This document shows, piece by piece, positions 34,237-43,096 of a stretch of 64,000 nt of DNA (position 1 is its first letter; each line of letters starts with the position of its first letter). Made by a program: the position numbers and the translations under genes. Origin of the DNA: Lachnospiraceae bacterium (lineage in GTDB: Bacteria > Bacillota > Clostridia > Lachnospirales > Lachnospiraceae); the NCBI GenBank assembly GCA_031272185.1, contig JAISUG010000010.1, positions 18,347 through 82,346 on the forward strand. The letters run 5' to 3'. The notes below the pieces were generated by a model. The model was not told where the DNA came from. It saw nothing but the letters and a program-made list of their open reading frames with translations, and did no database searches.

Positions 34237-35064
34237 ATGCTGGAATTTATCAAAGTCATCATCCTGGGGATTATCGAGGGCGTCACGGAATGGCTGCCCA
34301 TCAGCAGCACCGGGCATATGATCCTGATCGACACCCTCATCCCCCTGAAAGTATCCTCCGACTTCCGCAGCCTGTTTTTGGTCGTGATCCAGTTGGGCGC
34401 CATGATCGCCGTGGTGGTCCTGTACTTCCAACGCCTCAACCCATTTTCTTCCAGGAAAAAGCCCGCCGCGCGCAAAGCCACCCTGCTGCTCTGGGCAAAG
34501 ATCGCCATCGCCTGTGTCCCTGCGGCGCTGCTGGGGTTTTTGTTCAATGACTGGATCGACGCCCACTTTTTCAACGCCTACGTGGTGGCGGCCGCATTGA
34601 TCATATACGGCATCGCCTTCATCGTCATTGAGAGGCGCAACCGCTTCGTGAAGGCCACCATCGAGAAAGTGCAGGACATTTCATATCTCACCGCACTGTA
34701 TATCGGCATGATCCAGGTGCTGTCACTGGTGCCCGGCACTTCCCGTTCCGGTGCGACCATACTCGGCGCCATCTTGCTGGGCTGCTCCAGGGGCGTGGCC
34801 GCGGAGTTCTCCTTTTTCCTCGGCATCCCCGTGATCTTCGGCGCCAGCCTGCTCAAGATCGTAAAAATCAACTTCGACATCGCCCCCCACGAAATCTTCT
34901 ACCTCATCTTCGGCATGGTGGTGGCGTTCTTCATGTCCGCCTATTCCATCAAGTATTTCCTGGGCTACATCAAGAAGCACGACTACACGGCCTTCGGGTA
35001 CTACAGGATCGTACTGGGCGTCATCGTCCTCATCCTCATGGCCATCATGGCGCTGATTGGATAA
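34237..35064 (+). CDS. uppP: Undecaprenyl-diphosphate phosphatase
   Basis: 275 residues from ATG 34237, after GGAAAGGGG. Seen: the BacA/UppP motifs EGVTEWLPISSTGH and PGTSRSGAT, and about eight hydrophobic segments. It recycles the C55 lipid carrier of peptidoglycan synthesis at the membrane and gives bacitracin tolerance when abundant. The 183 nt upstream are GC-rich with imperfect inverted repeats; no promoter is clear. Confidence 0.97.
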   Translation: MLEFIKVIILGIIEGVTEWLPISSTGHMILIDTLIPLKVSSDFRSLFLVVIQLGAMIAVVVLYFQRLNPFSSRKKPAARKATLLLWAKIAIACVPAALLGFLFNDWIDAHFFNAYVVAAALIIYGIAFIVIERRNRFVKATIEKVQDISYLTALYIGMIQVLSLVPGTSRSGATILGAILLGCSRGVAAEFSFFLGIPVIFGASLLKIVKINFDIAPHEIFYLIFGMVVAFFMSAYSIKYFLGYIKKHDYTAFGYYRIVLGVIVLILMAIMALIG

Positions 35065-35090
35065 CGGGGTGGAAAAGCACCCACCCCTGG

Positions 35091-35864
35091 GTGGAAAAGC
35101 ACCCCTCACCGCCAAACTATAAAGCGAAACACCGCCAAACTACAAAGTCGATCATTGCCCTGGCCACAGCCGCCGACTATCTGGAAGCGATCGCCAACGA
35201 AGACATCTCGAAAGCAGATGGCATTGAGAAAGACCCCCGCCGCGTAAAGGCGTTGTTGCGTTCCATCTCACGCAACATTTCCGGTGTGGCAAAGATCGCC
35301 ACATTGGTCAATGACCTCTCCACCAACGACGAGACGCTCTCCCATGTGACAGTGGACTGCTACTTAAAAGCCCTGGAAAAGATCTTCGTGTTGGAAGACC
35401 TGCCGGCCTGGAGCGCCAAGCTCCGTTCCAAGACCGCACTCAGAACCACCGCCAAGAGGCACTTCACCGACCCGTCCATCGCCGCCGCGGCCTTGCAGGC
35501 GACCCCCAAAAGGCTGCTAACCGATTTCAACACCTTCGGGCTGCTGTTCGAGTCCCTGTGTATCAGGGATCTGCGCATATATGCCGAAAGCCTGGGCGGG
35601 CACGTTTGCCACTACCGGGACAAAAGCGGCCTGGAAATCGATGCCATCATCCAACTGCCCGATGGCCGCTGGGGCGGGGCCGAGGTCAAAATGGGGGCGG
35701 GTGAATTGGATAAAGCATGCCAGCATTTGCTCAAACTTGCGCAGGTGGTTGACACAGACAAGATGAACAAACCCTCATTTATGATGGTATTGACAGGAAC
35801 AGAGTACGCATTTCAGATGAAAAACGGCATCTGGGTCGTACCACTGGGCTGCCTGAAGAATTGA
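35091..35864 (+). pseudogene. 5'-truncated AAA/DUF4143 ATPase remnant
   Basis: About 240 codons match only the C-terminal half of the AAA_14/DUF4143 family: EEDIS-like NEDISKADG, then LEKIFVLEDLPAW, HFTDPSIAAAAL, FGLLFESLCIRDL, a nuclease-like HYRDKSGLEIDAII and a VPLGCL ending. The N-terminal ATPase half with its Walker motifs is absent, and nothing like it is found upstream, where uppP ends. Just before it are two small tandem duplications (GTGGAAAAGCACCC twice; a CACCGCCAAACTA block twice). The reading frame is otherwise clean, so truncation may be recent, or the fragment may still be expressed from GTG 35091. Confidence 0.7.
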
Positions 35865-35981
35865 ACCAGGGGCGCATGGCATAACCGCCACACGCCCCTG
35901 AATTACTTTTCCGTCACCCCGCGCCTCAGTTTCATGGCCGTCGGTGACGGGCGCTGATCAAAACAGCGGCAAGCAACCCAG

Positions 35982-37685
35982 TCACCCCGCGTTCCACTCC
36001 TTCACGTGGGCGATGTCGTTGCCCATGGAGCAGTGCGCCTGGGGGTCGCACACGATGTCGATGACGTAGGGTTTCTCCGCTTTCATGGCCCGGTCGAATG
36101 CGCCGGCGATGTCCTCGGGTTTGAACACCCGCTCCGCCTCGCATGCGAACCCTTTCGCCACCTGCACATAGTCTACGTCGCCCTGGTTTTCCGGCATCGC
36201 CACGCCGTACTCGTAGTTGTAGGCGAACTTCTGGTTCTGGCGGATCAGCCCCAGGTAGGCATTGTTCACGATGACCACGATGAGGGGTATCTTGTTGGTG
36301 GCGGCGGTGGCCAGTTCCTGGGCATGGAACGTGAAGCCGAAATCGCCCATGACGCACACACACTTGTCGCGCTTTTGGTCCGCCACCATGGCCCCGATGG
36401 CCCCGGGGATGTCCCAGCCCAGGCAGCCGGCGCCCCCGGAGGGGAAGTACTTGCGCGCCTGTGCGATCTCCTGGAGCTGCCCGGACCAGATCTGGGTGAT
36501 GCCGCATCCTGTGGTGAACATGGTGCCAGGCCCGAAAGCGCGGTTCATCTCCCCGAAGACCCTGTGGGGGTTGATAGGCACGGCGTCGTGGTCCACTTTC
36601 CTCGCCAGCGCAGCCCGACCCGACGGGATCTGCGCCACCCGGGCGGATGCCGACCGTTTGCCCGAAGCCTTCGCCGCCGCCAGCAGTTGCACCAGCGCAT
36701 CCTTGGCATCGGCCACGATCCCTAAGTCCGGCGCAAATATCTTCCCGATCTCGCTGCGCTCCACGTTGATGTGGATGAACCTGCGGCCGCCCCTGTATAC
36801 GTCGATGGCCCCGGTATGCCGGTCAGTGAAGCGGTTCCCCACCGCCAGCACCACATCCGACTCCAGGAATGCCTTGTTCCCAGCGGGGGAACCGCACTGG
36901 ATACCCGGCATCCCGGCATGGAGCGGGTGGTCAAAGGGGATGGCGCCTTTGGCCATATAGGTGGTGCACACGGGGATATTCAGCGTTTCGGCCAATGCGA
37001 TGAGTTCTTTCTCGGCGTGTGCCAGCACCACGCCGCCCCCCATGAGTATCAGCGGGTTTTCCCCGGAAAGTAGCAGGTCCAGCGCCGCATGTATGGCCGC
37101 AGGGGACGCTGTGGGGTTCGCGCACAGCGCTGCGGGCGGATTCCCCACGCCCACCGGCACGTATGCCTCCGGGTCGAAGTCCACTTCCACTTTCTGCATG
37201 TCCAGGGGCAGGTCGATGAGCACGGCGCCTGGTTTGCCGGTGAGCGCCAGCCGGAACGCCTCGATGAATTCATCCAGCGCGGTCTTCGGGTTCGTCAGGC
37301 AGACCGCATGCTTCACCACAGGCTTCGCGATGGCCGCCATGTCCACGCACTGGAATGCGTCCTTGCCCAGCTGGGCCCTCACCGCCTGCCCGGTGATGGC
37401 GATCACCGGTATGCTGTCGATGTTTGCGGTGTAGAGGCCTGTGACGAAGTTCGTGGCGCCGGGCCCCGAGGTGCATATGGCCAGCGCAGGCCGGCCGCTG
37501 GCGCGGTAAAACCCGTCCGCAGCATGGACACAGCACTCCTCGTGGCGCATGGTGATGTGGTGGATTTGGTCCTTCACGTCTTTCAGCGCGTCGTAGAACG
37601 CATTGCACCCCGCCCCCGGGATGCCAAAGGCATCCGTGACGCCCTCTTTCAGGCAGACTTGCACGATGGCTTCCGACAGATTCAT
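35982..37685 (-). CDS. Glyoxylate-carboligase-like ThDP enzyme
   Basis: 567 residues from ATG 37685, after GGAGAGG. Seen: the three-domain ThDP layout. GIPGAGCNAFYDAL is followed by the substrate-binding central domain with VGNRFTDRHTGAIDVY, then GDFGFTFHAQEL...NNAYLGLIRQ. The central and C-terminal parts look most like glyoxylate carboligase (Gcl: HTGAIDVY, PDLGIVADAK, FKPEDIAGAF, SMGNDI). But the ThDP-activating position reads RHEE, with a Glu where Gcl characteristically has Val; acetohydroxyacid synthase has Glu there. A divergent IclR regulator adjoins it, as in glyoxylate/allantoin regulons. Inferred: a 2-oxoacid carboligase or decarboxylase; acetolactate synthase cannot be excluded. 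No small regulatory subunit gene is nearby. Confidence 0.85.
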   Translation of the reverse strand: MNLSEAIVQVCLKEGVTDAFGIPGAGCNAFYDALKDVKDQIHHITMRHEECCVHAADGFYRASGRPALAICTSGPGATNFVTGLYTANIDSIPVIAITGQAVRAQLGKDAFQCVDMAAIAKPVVKHAVCLTNPKTALDEFIEAFRLALTGKPGAVLIDLPLDMQKVEVDFDPEAYVPVGVGNPPAALCANPTASPAAIHAALDLLLSGENPLILMGGGVVLAHAEKELIALAETLNIPVCTTYMAKGAIPFDHPLHAGMPGIQCGSPAGNKAFLESDVVLAVGNRFTDRHTGAIDVYRGGRRFIHINVERSEIGKIFAPDLGIVADAKDALVQLLAAAKASGKRSASARVAQIPSGRAALARKVDHDAVPINPHRVFGEMNRAFGPGTMFTTGCGITQIWSGQLQEIAQARKYFPSGGAGCLGWDIPGAIGAMVADQKRDKCVCVMGDFGFTFHAQELATAATNKIPLIVVIVNNAYLGLIRQNQKFAYNYEYGVAMPENQGDVDYVQVAKGFACEAERVFKPEDIAGAFDRAMKAEKPYVIDIVCDPQAHCSMGNDIAHVKEWNAG

Positions 37686-37925
37686 ACTATCCTCTCCTTC
37701 CTGAGCCGCTCCATGATCACACCATGGATCTTGCTATGCAAACGTCATTGGGAACCGCGAAATGCGGCGAAACAATCCACTTCCATGGATCTTGCTGTTC
37801 ACACGTCACCGCCATCCGCCTCCACGGATGTCACCCATGCACACATCATCGCGATCCGCCATAGGCACTACGGCAATCCGTCGCAGCGTTTCATTATGCG
37901 AAATCGTCTTTCGAATGATAAAATG

Positions 37926-37954
37926 ATTATACCACATGCAATCAAAACTCGCAA
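37926..37954 (-). promoter_or_regulatory. Promoter of the Gcl-like gene
   Basis: Minus strand: -35 TTGCGA (37954-37949), 17-nt spacer, -10 TATAAT (37931-37926). A ~235-nt leader follows, containing short repeats of CCATGGATCTTGCT and ACGTCA-type blocks; no gene is seen in 37686-38065. Confidence 0.65.
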
Positions 37955-37973
37955 TCCCCCCAGGCGATTTTTC

Positions 37974-38020
37974 TTGCATTTCATTTCAAATACTGGTATC
38001 ATGGTTTTGTTATTTGAAAT
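37974..38020 (+). promoter_or_regulatory. iclR promoter and perfect palindromic operator
   Basis: -35 TTGCAT (37974-37979), 17-nt spacer, -10 TATCAT (37997-38002). A perfect 10-bp inverted repeat, ATTTCAAATA (37983-37992) and TATTTGAAAT (38011-38020), is centred on the -10 box. It is a strong candidate for the IclR binding site controlling its own gene and possibly the divergent Gcl-like gene. Confidence 0.65.
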
Positions 38021-38065
38021 ATGTGACACATTGCACCGTTGGTATGCAGCGACAGGAGGTCCCCC

Positions 38066-38845
38066 ATGCCGCACACAGACGCCGCCGGCAACCAGTCCTC
38101 GGACAAACTGCTCAAACTCATAGAATACCTGGCCACACAGGGCGAGCCCCTGCGGCTCATAGACATCGCGAAAGCACTGGGGATGCACTCCAGCACCGCA
38201 TTGCGTTTCCTGACCACCCTCGCTCGCAGCGGTTATGTCGCCCAGGACACCGCCACGTCGAAGTATTACCTCACATACAAACTGTGCGCCCTGGGCCTGC
38301 AGGTACGAAACCACCGCCAGCTCCCCACCACAGCCGCCCCATACATAGAGGAAATCGCACGCACCGTGGGCGAGACTGCATGCCTCGCCATCAGCCAGAA
38401 CGACCAGGTGGTCTACATCGACGTGGCGGTGGCCCCGGGGCAGATCGTGAAAGCCATGCAGCGCATCGGCAACATCGCGCCCATGCACTGCACCGGCATC
38501 GGCAAAGTCCTCCTGTCGCGCCAGACCGACGATGAGGTGCTTGACTTCGCCGCCCGCGCGGGCCTGCCCAGATTCACAGACAAGACCATCACCACATCCT
38601 GGGGGCTTAAACAGGAACTGGACACGGTGCGGGGGCAAGGCTATGCCATAGACGACGAGGAATGTGAGCTGGGCTCGCGTTGCATCGCGCTGCCCATATT
38701 CGACTACTCAGGGAAAGCCATAGCCGGGTTTTCCGTCACCGGACCGTCCCTGCGCATAAATGACGCCTTCATGAAAAAATGGCTCCCCTACCTGCGGGGC
38801 ATGTCCACCGAACTCTCCCGCCTCATGGGCCACGAACCCGCCTGA
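38066..38845 (+). CDS. IclR-family transcriptional regulator
   Basis: 259 residues from ATG 38066, after AGGAGGT. Seen: an N-terminal winged helix-turn-helix (LRLIDIAKALGMHSSTALRFL) and the IclR effector domain with MHCTGIGKVLLS and a Cys-containing ECELGSRCIALPIFD. It is divergent from the Gcl-like gene across a 380-nt region with a palindrome on the -10 box. Known: AllR, an IclR protein, controls gcl in enterobacteria and responds to glyoxylate. Inferred: senses a related small acid. The effector is not determinable here. Confidence 0.93.
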   Translation: MPHTDAAGNQSSDKLLKLIEYLATQGEPLRLIDIAKALGMHSSTALRFLTTLARSGYVAQDTATSKYYLTYKLCALGLQVRNHRQLPTTAAPYIEEIARTVGETACLAISQNDQVVYIDVAVAPGQIVKAMQRIGNIAPMHCTGIGKVLLSRQTDDEVLDFAARAGLPRFTDKTITTSWGLKQELDTVRGQGYAIDDEECELGSRCIALPIFDYSGKAIAGFSVTGPSLRINDAFMKKWLPYLRGMSTELSRLMGHEPA

Positions 38846-38862
38846 TCCTGCTGCAAAGCAAC

Positions 38863-38894
38863 AAAAAGGGGCTGGGTTTCCAAAACCCAACCCC
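38863..38894 (-). terminator. Intrinsic terminator of amt
   Basis: Minus strand: GGGG-T-TGGGTTT, loop TGG, AAACCCA-G-CCCC, then TTTTT. It lies about 55 nt past the amt stop and also separates it from the convergent iclR. Confidence 0.8.
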
Positions 38895-38948
38895 CGAACC
38901 CAGTTCCGGGCAAGATGCGATAACACAGCCGCCGGGGCGGCGTAGCTA

Positions 38949-40238
38949 TTACTTGTCGTCCTGGAACCTGAAGTTCGCATACGCACTGATGCCATGCTCG
39001 TGGAGGTCCAGCCCGTCGATTTCCACGTTCTGGGGCACCCGCAGGCCCACAGTCTCCTTGATGATGAAAAACAGCACCAATGCCGCCAGCAGCGCATACG
39101 CCAGCACGGCGAACACACCCACCGCCTGGATGGCCAGGAACTTGATGCGGCTTAGGCCCATCTCGGCCAGCGCGCTGTTCTTGGCAAAAACCGCCGTGAG
39201 GATCGTGCCCAAGAACCCGCACACCCCATGGACCGTGATGGCGCCCGCCGGGTCGTCCACTTTCAGCACCCTGTCGATGAATTCCAGCGCAAACACCACC
39301 ACCACGCCGCTTATGGCGCCGATGGCCAGTGCGCCGTAATCGCCCACCACGTCACAGCCCGCGGTGATGGCCACCAGGCCGGCCAGGACGCCATTGAACG
39401 TCATGGGCACGTCCGGCTTGCCATACCGCACCCAGGAGATGAGCAGCGACACCAGCGCCGCGGCCGCGGCCGCCAGGTTCGTGGTGACGGCGATGTCGCC
39501 CAGGTTCGTGGTGACGGCCGTGGTGGAGCCGCAGTTGAACCCGAACCAGCAAAACCACAGTATGAAGACGCCCAGCGCGGTCAGTGGCAGGTTGTGCCCC
39601 GGGATCGCCCGGGGCTTCCCTTCCCGGCTGTATTTGCCATAGCGCGCGCCCAGCATGGCCGCCCCCACCAGGGCACAGGCGCCACCCACCATGTGCACCG
39701 CCGAGGATCCCGCAAAGTCATGGTACCCCAGGGCGCCCAGCCACCCGTCGCCCCATACCCAGTTGCCGGTGATGGGGTAGATGAAGATGGAAATCCCCGC
39801 GCTATAGATGAGGTAAGCGGCGAATTTCGTCCGCTCCGCCATGGCCCCGGAGACGATGGTGGCCGCCGTGGCGCAAAACACCGTGTGGAAGATCAAAAAC
39901 ACGTGGATCGGCAGGCCCCGGAACAGGCCGTTCGCGTCAGCCAGGGATGTCGGGGAGAAGAAACCCTTGACCCCCAGGATGCCGCCCGCGCTTCCGCCGA
40001 ACATGAAAGCGAACCCGATCAGGAAAAAACAGATGCTGCCGATGACATAATCCATCAGGTTCTTCATGATGATGTTGCCGGCGTTTTTCGCCCTGGTGAG
40101 GCCGGTCTCCACCGCCGCGAACCCCGCCTGCATGAAGAAAACCAAAACGGCGCCGATCAGGGTCCACAAAGTGTTCAGAAGCAGTGTCGCCGCCTCCGCT
40201 TCACCGAACCCGGACGCCAAAAGTTCAGGCAAACCCAT
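38949..40238 (-). CDS. amt: Ammonium transporter
   Basis: 429 residues from ATG 40238, with GGAGG 6 nt upstream. Seen: about eleven TM helices, FMQAGFAAVETGLTRAKN, DFAGSSAVHMVGG (with the conserved pore His) and ITVHGVCGFLGT (second pore His). A small in-frame duplication gives VTTNLGDIAVTTNL between helices. Unlike many genomes, no P-II gene adjoins it; a P-II gene lies 11 kb away at 51.3 kb. It is 123 nt downstream of an aminotransferase gene and likely co-transcribed with it, so ammonium uptake may feed amino-acid formation from 2-oxoacids. Confidence 0.97.
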   Translation of the reverse strand: MGLPELLASGFGEAEAATLLLNTLWTLIGAVLVFFMQAGFAAVETGLTRAKNAGNIIMKNLMDYVIGSICFFLIGFAFMFGGSAGGILGVKGFFSPTSLADANGLFRGLPIHVFLIFHTVFCATAATIVSGAMAERTKFAAYLIYSAGISIFIYPITGNWVWGDGWLGALGYHDFAGSSAVHMVGGACALVGAAMLGARYGKYSREGKPRAIPGHNLPLTALGVFILWFCWFGFNCGSTTAVTTNLGDIAVTTNLAAAAAALVSLLISWVRYGKPDVPMTFNGVLAGLVAITAGCDVVGDYGALAIGAISGVVVVFALEFIDRVLKVDDPAGAITVHGVCGFLGTILTAVFAKNSALAEMGLSRIKFLAIQAVGVFAVLAYALLAALVLFFIIKETVGLRVPQNVEIDGLDLHEHGISAYANFRFQDDK

Positions 40239-40361
40239 CGCAAACCTCCATTTGTGAAACCCACAGCCCACCTGCCGGACGCAGGCGGCCTAAACCCCGA
40301 AACCCGCGCCGCCCCACATCAGAGCCCGGCAGGCGGTCCCCATTTGCATATTGTCCCCGGC

Positions 40362-41501
40362 TCACCCGATAGCCTTGAGCGCATCCAGCTCCCTGGCCGC
40401 CAGCAACACGCTTTTCTTCTTGCTGCCTTTCATGATGTCGTTCAGGCTGTCCAGGAAAATGTCATTCTGCTCCTCTTTGCCCAGGCTGACCCTGCTCTTG
40501 TCGAAAGCCGAGATGAGGATCTTGTACTCCGCCAACTGCGCCCTCAGTTCCGCGGGCGGGATGTGCGCGTCGAAATAAACGAAGCTGGTCTGGCTGGGCG
40601 TGACGATGCATCCCAGTTTTTCCAGTTCCCTGGACACATAGGCCCGGTTGCGTGCATTGCGCACCTTGACGCCCTCGATGAACGCCTGGTCCTTCATGGC
40701 GGCGGTGGCGGCATATTCGCCCAGCCGGCTTAGGTTCCACCCGTGGGTGGACTTGAGCAGATGGTCGGCGATGGCCTCCGGCATGATGCCGTATCCCACC
40801 CGGACGCCGGCCAGCCCGTAGATTTTGGAAAATGTTTTCAATATGATGAGTGGCTTGTCATACCCCTCCCGAAGCATGTGGACCACGCTGGTGCAGTCCG
40901 GGGCTTCGGCGTACTCCATGTATGCCTCGTCGATGATGGTCAGCACATGGTCCGGGACCTTGCGTATGAACGCTTCCAACTTCTCGGCGGGCACATATGT
41001 GCCGGTGGGGTTGTTGGGGTTGCACACCACCACCATCTTGGTCTTGTCCGTGATCTTCTCCAGCATCGCATCCAGGTCGTAGCAGTTGTTTTCGTCCAGG
41101 GGCGGTGTGATGCAGACGGCGCCGTAGTCGTAGGCCACTTCCTTGAACGCCTCATATGTAGGCATGCAGAACACCACCTCGTCGCCGGGGTTGAGGAACA
41201 CGGTCCCTATCATGTCGATGACCGCGGACGAACCCGAGGCGGTCACCAGCTGCATGGGGGAGACGTCAAAATGCTCGGCGATGGCCTGTTTCAGCTGCAC
41301 CGCGAACCAGTCCTGGTAATGGTTCCCCTCGCCCGCCGACTCCACCAATGCCTGCATGGCGTAGGGCGACATGCCGTACTGGCTCTCATTGAAGCACATA
41401 CGGATCACGTCCCTGGGCGTGGAGCTGGATTTGCTGCGCGCCTCCCTCTTGCTGGGGGGCTTGGTCTGCATGGGGAAACTCAACATATCTATTACATTCA
41501 T
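40362..41501 (-). CDS. HisC-like PLP aminotransferase (fold type I)
   Basis: 379 residues from ATG 41501, after AGGAGGTGTATC. Seen: NPNNPTGTYVP, IIDEAYMEYAE, and the PLP Lys in TFSKIYGLAGVRVGYG, with a C-terminal Arg in KSRVSLG. The pattern is that of the histidinol-phosphate aminotransferase subfamily. With hisB, hisH and hisF in the window it could complete histidine synthesis. Its operon partners (a 2-hydroxyacid dehydrogenase upstream and amt downstream) argue for a 2-oxoacid aminotransferase role instead. The first ~30 residues are Lys/Ser-rich and not conserved in the family. Confidence 0.88.
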   Translation of the reverse strand: MNVIDMLSFPMQTKPPSKREARSKSSSTPRDVIRMCFNESQYGMSPYAMQALVESAGEGNHYQDWFAVQLKQAIAEHFDVSPMQLVTASGSSAVIDMIGTVFLNPGDEVVFCMPTYEAFKEVAYDYGAVCITPPLDENNCYDLDAMLEKITDKTKMVVVCNPNNPTGTYVPAEKLEAFIRKVPDHVLTIIDEAYMEYAEAPDCTSVVHMLREGYDKPLIILKTFSKIYGLAGVRVGYGIMPEAIADHLLKSTHGWNLSRLGEYAATAAMKDQAFIEGVKVRNARNRAYVSRELEKLGCIVTPSQTSFVYFDAHIPPAELRAQLAEYKILISAFDKSRVSLGKEEQNDIFLDSLNDIMKGSKKKSVLLAARELDALKAIG

Positions 41502-41639
41502 GATACACCTCCTGAAATCCTTGTCTTTAAGTCACATTTCTAAATATTGACTCCCATTTCCACATTTCTTCCAAATCGCGCTTATCTTTTATTCAATGGC
41601 GCCCACTGGGGAGCTTGCACCCGCCCCGGACGGCCTCCC

Positions 41640-42647
41640 TTAGTTTATGACCGACACCGGTTTGCCGTCCAGGTAGGCGCGGAAGTTGTCAATGGCCATG
41701 GAACACGCCCGCAGCCGGGATTCCCGGGTGAGCCAGGCGATGTGTTCTGTCACCAGCACATTGTCAAAGGCGAATATGGGGTGGTTCGGCAAAAAGGGCT
41801 CGTCCCGGAGCACGTCCAGGCCCGCCCCGTACACCTTGCCGGAGCGCAGCGCCGCCACCAGCGCGTCCTCGTCGATGAGCCCGCCCCGGGCGGTGTTGAT
41901 GAGTATAACTCCCTCTTTCATCTTGTCAAATGCGGCACCGTCCAGCATCTTGTCCGTGCCCGGGTTGTGTGGGGCATGTACGGAGATCACGTCGCTGCGC
42001 GAAAGGAGCTCGTCCAGGCCCACCTGCTCGATGAAATCATACTCCGGCCCCGTGCGCTTGGTGCGGCTGTATGAGACCACTTTCATCCCGAACCCCGCCG
42101 CCATCCTCGCGAAAGCCAGGCCGATGGCCCCGATCCCGATGACGCCCGCGGTCTTCCCGTAGAGCTCGATCTGGGGCGTCAGGAGGACACCGTAGCGCTC
42201 CTGGTTCCCCCGGTTGGTCCAGTCCGTCTTTTTCGCCTTGTCCGAATGCCATGTCACGTGGTGGCACACCTCCATGAGCAACGCCCAGGCGTATTCGGCG
42301 ATGGTCTGGCCGCCGTAGACGGTGTTGGTGATGGTCAGCCCCAACCGCCGGGTCATGGCCGCATCAAAAGGCTCGAAACCATGCCCCAGCATGGCGATGT
42401 AGCGGAGTTTCGGGTGCTGTTTCAGGAACTCTTCATTGATGATCCTGGGAGATATCCATACGCCGAAAGCCGCTTCGGCATCGCCGATATATGAATGGAG
42501 TTGGTCCAGGTCCGGGTACCCCCCGGGCTTTTCTATGACCAGCTCGTCCACTTCAGGAAATCCGTCAAGCCTGTGCCAGACCGCGGAGATCTCCTCTGCC
42601 GTCAGGTTCGGCTGCATGACGCTTTCCTGTATTACCACAGTCTTCAT
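41640..42647 (-). CDS. D-isomer-specific 2-hydroxyacid dehydrogenase
   Basis: 335 residues from ATG 42647; a TTG at 42656 sits closer to AAAGGACGG and may be the real start. Seen: an N-terminal substrate domain with LGHGFEPFD, NAD-binding GIGAIGLAFARMAAGFGM, catalytic Arg in INTARGGLIDEDAL, Glu in VLRDEPF and His in VTEHIAWLT. It oxidises or reduces a 2-hydroxyacid/2-oxoacid pair such as glycerate/hydroxypyruvate. Placed in a probable operon with an aminotransferase and amt, and near the Gcl-like enzyme. The likely theme is glyoxylate, hydroxypyruvate or related 2-oxoacids. Substrate not determinable. Confidence 0.92.
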   Translation of the reverse strand: MKTVVIQESVMQPNLTAEEISAVWHRLDGFPEVDELVIEKPGGYPDLDQLHSYIGDAEAAFGVWISPRIINEEFLKQHPKLRYIAMLGHGFEPFDAAMTRRLGLTITNTVYGGQTIAEYAWALLMEVCHHVTWHSDKAKKTDWTNRGNQERYGVLLTPQIELYGKTAGVIGIGAIGLAFARMAAGFGMKVVSYSRTKRTGPEYDFIEQVGLDELLSRSDVISVHAPHNPGTDKMLDGAAFDKMKEGVILINTARGGLIDEDALVAALRSGKVYGAGLDVLRDEPFLPNHPIFAFDNVLVTEHIAWLTRESRLRACSMAIDNFRAYLDGKPVSVIN

Positions 42648-42806
42648 ATGGAACAAACCGTCCTTTCTTTTGTTTTTCCAATCTGATCAACCCAACCATC
42701 TGATCAAACCAAATGCCCACATGTGCCCACATGGGCTTTCGCCAACCTATCGGACATCCGCCAGCCCATCGGGCATTCACTGACCTGTCCGGCCACCGCT
42801 CCATGC

Positions 42807-42841
42807 AAAAAACCCCATCGTGCCAACGGTGGCACACGGGG
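42807..42841 (-). terminator. Leader terminator (attenuator candidate) before the dehydrogenase
   Basis: Minus strand: CCCC-GT-GTGCCA, loop CCGT, TGGCAC-GAT-GGGG, then TTTTTT (42812-42807). It lies 60-90 nt after the predicted start of transcription and 150 nt before the coding region, so it can stop RNA before the gene. Confidence 0.7.
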
Positions 42842-42906
42842 CGGGTCTAAGATCGGTTTGGCAATGAAATCGGATTCAAAAAAGTAATCAAACGATATTG
42901 GCGTTC

Positions 42907-42935
42907 ATTATAACGGGGATACATGAGGTTGTCAA
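42907..42935 (-). promoter_or_regulatory. Consensus promoter of the dehydrogenase-aminotransferase-amt operon
   Basis: Minus strand: -35 TTGACA (42935-42930), 17-nt spacer, -10 TATAAT (42912-42907), a perfect match to sigma-A consensus. The gap 42657-43297 holds no gene. Confidence 0.85.
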
Positions 42936-43018
42936 TGAAAACTCAAAAAAAATACGAAAAACGTGACAATTACCACAAAATCCCCGACATTTCTGATTAA
43001 CTTTGGCGAGTTTGTCGG

Positions 43019-43096
43019 TTGATTTTGTTTTCCGTTTATGATACAAATATGGGCATGAAATGCGCTACGGTAGCCATACCATGGCGCATTTTTCGT
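43019..43096 (+). promoter_or_regulatory. Possible promoter and strong hairpin in the dpp leader
   Basis: A weak promoter (TTGATT 43019-43024, 17-nt spacer, TACAAA 43042-43047) is followed by a 15-bp hairpin with one mismatch: AAATGCGC (43058-43065), GGTA/TACC, loop GCCA, GCGCATTT (43084-43091), then TTCG and TTTTC. It resembles an early terminator on the plus strand, ahead of dppB. Confidence 0.5.

Noticed and set aside
40362..41501. Firm assignment as hisC.
   Set aside because: The subfamily fits, but the operon partners (2-hydroxyacid dehydrogenase and amt) do not point to histidine synthesis, so only a HisC-like call is given.
42807..42900. T-box riboswitch in the dehydrogenase leader.
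   Set aside because: The leader before the terminator is only ~60 nt, too short for the T-box stem I, and the T-box antiterminator sequence is absent.
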